DNA from: an uncultured Clostridia bacterium
GTDB taxonomy: Bacteria; Bacillota; Clostridia; TANB77; UBA1234
Assembly: GCA_947624765.1 (NCBI GenBank)
Contig: CANQLS010000080.1
Coordinates: forward strand, 1 to 7,116
DNA length: 7,116 bases
Direction of reading: 5' to 3'
The first letter of the stretch is position 1; each line of letters opens with the position of its first letter. Made by a program: the position numbers and the translations under genes. Shown in pieces: positions 7,022-7,116 of the stretch. The notes beneath the pieces are model-generated. The model was not told where the DNA came from. It made no database searches and saw only the letters and a list, made by a program, of their open reading frames with translations.

Positions 7022-7116
7022 TTATAATAACAACATATTTCCTCGTATTATAAAGTAGTAGTGTTTATAGACCCTCTCCAAGGTCTTTGTGCTATACTGT
7101 TTAAGATACTGTGGAT
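7022..7116 (-). CDS. Possible C-terminal end of an upstream gene, cut by the right edge
   Basis: A minus-strand frame is open from the edge for 30 codons and ends with TAA at 7022-7024, 16 bases before the WbuB-like gene. It reads PQYLKQYSTKTLERVY then KHYYFIIRGNMLLL. The composition looks protein-like and the spacing fits an operon neighbour. But the sequence is short, AT-rich DNA leaves such frames open by chance fairly often, and another frame is also open here. I do not recognise the product. Confidence 0.35.
   Translation of the reverse strand, partial: PQYLKQYSTKTLERVYKHYYFIIRGNMLLL

Noticed and set aside
7047..7052. TATAAT on the minus strand upstream of the WbuB-like gene
   Set aside because: The hexamer at the right distance upstream (AGGGTC) does not resemble a -35 box, and the site may lie inside the end of an upstream gene.
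7063..7097. Short inverted repeat AGACC/GGTCT near the right edge
   Set aside because: It has only five base pairs around an eight-base loop, with no T run; chance is sufficient.
1..7116. CRISPR array, tRNA, rRNA or riboswitch
   Set aside because: No regularly spaced repeats, no cloverleaf-like or conserved RNA motifs were seen on either strand.

Overview
This window is part of a surface-polysaccharide (capsule or O-antigen-like) gene cluster from an AT-rich bacterium. All convincing genes lie on the minus strand, so the biological reading order runs from high to low coordinates. Low GC, purine-rich ribosome binding sites, ATGA-type gene junctions and a transposase remnant that looks clostridial suggest a Gram-positive Clostridia-type host such as Lachnospiraceae. 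That placement is an inference, not a demonstration.

In order of transcription the window holds: (i) the possible last 30 codons of an upstream gene at the right edge (7022-7116); (ii) a WbuB-like GT4 glycosyltransferase (5794-7005); (iii) a 572-bp non-coding interval carrying a frameshifted transposase remnant on the opposite strand (about 5352-5777); (iv) a divergent GT-B glycosyltransferase with an unusual N-terminal extension and a recent 24-bp internal duplication (3809-5221); (v) a Wzy-type polymerase (2419-3762); (vi) a surface carbohydrate biosynthesis GT-B protein (1119-2426); and (vii) a Wzx-type flippase whose reading frame runs off the left edge (1-1122). The last three genes overlap by 8 and 4 bases and are almost certainly co-translated.

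Together the set describes a Wzx/Wzy-dependent pathway. Glycosyltransferases build a repeat unit on undecaprenyl phosphate at the inner face of the membrane, Wzx flips it, and Wzy polymerises it outside. No sugar-nucleotide synthesis, priming transferase or chain-length genes are visible, so the sugars cannot be named.

Three places deserve a second look. The first is a perfect 24-bp inverted repeat followed by an 11-base homopolymer at the left edge inside wzx, which may be a fold-back assembly artefact. The second is the degraded transposase inside the operon. The third is the in-frame duplication in the divergent glycosyltransferase. I found no evidence for a wholly new system: this looks like a variable polysaccharide locus with some unassigned enzymology.
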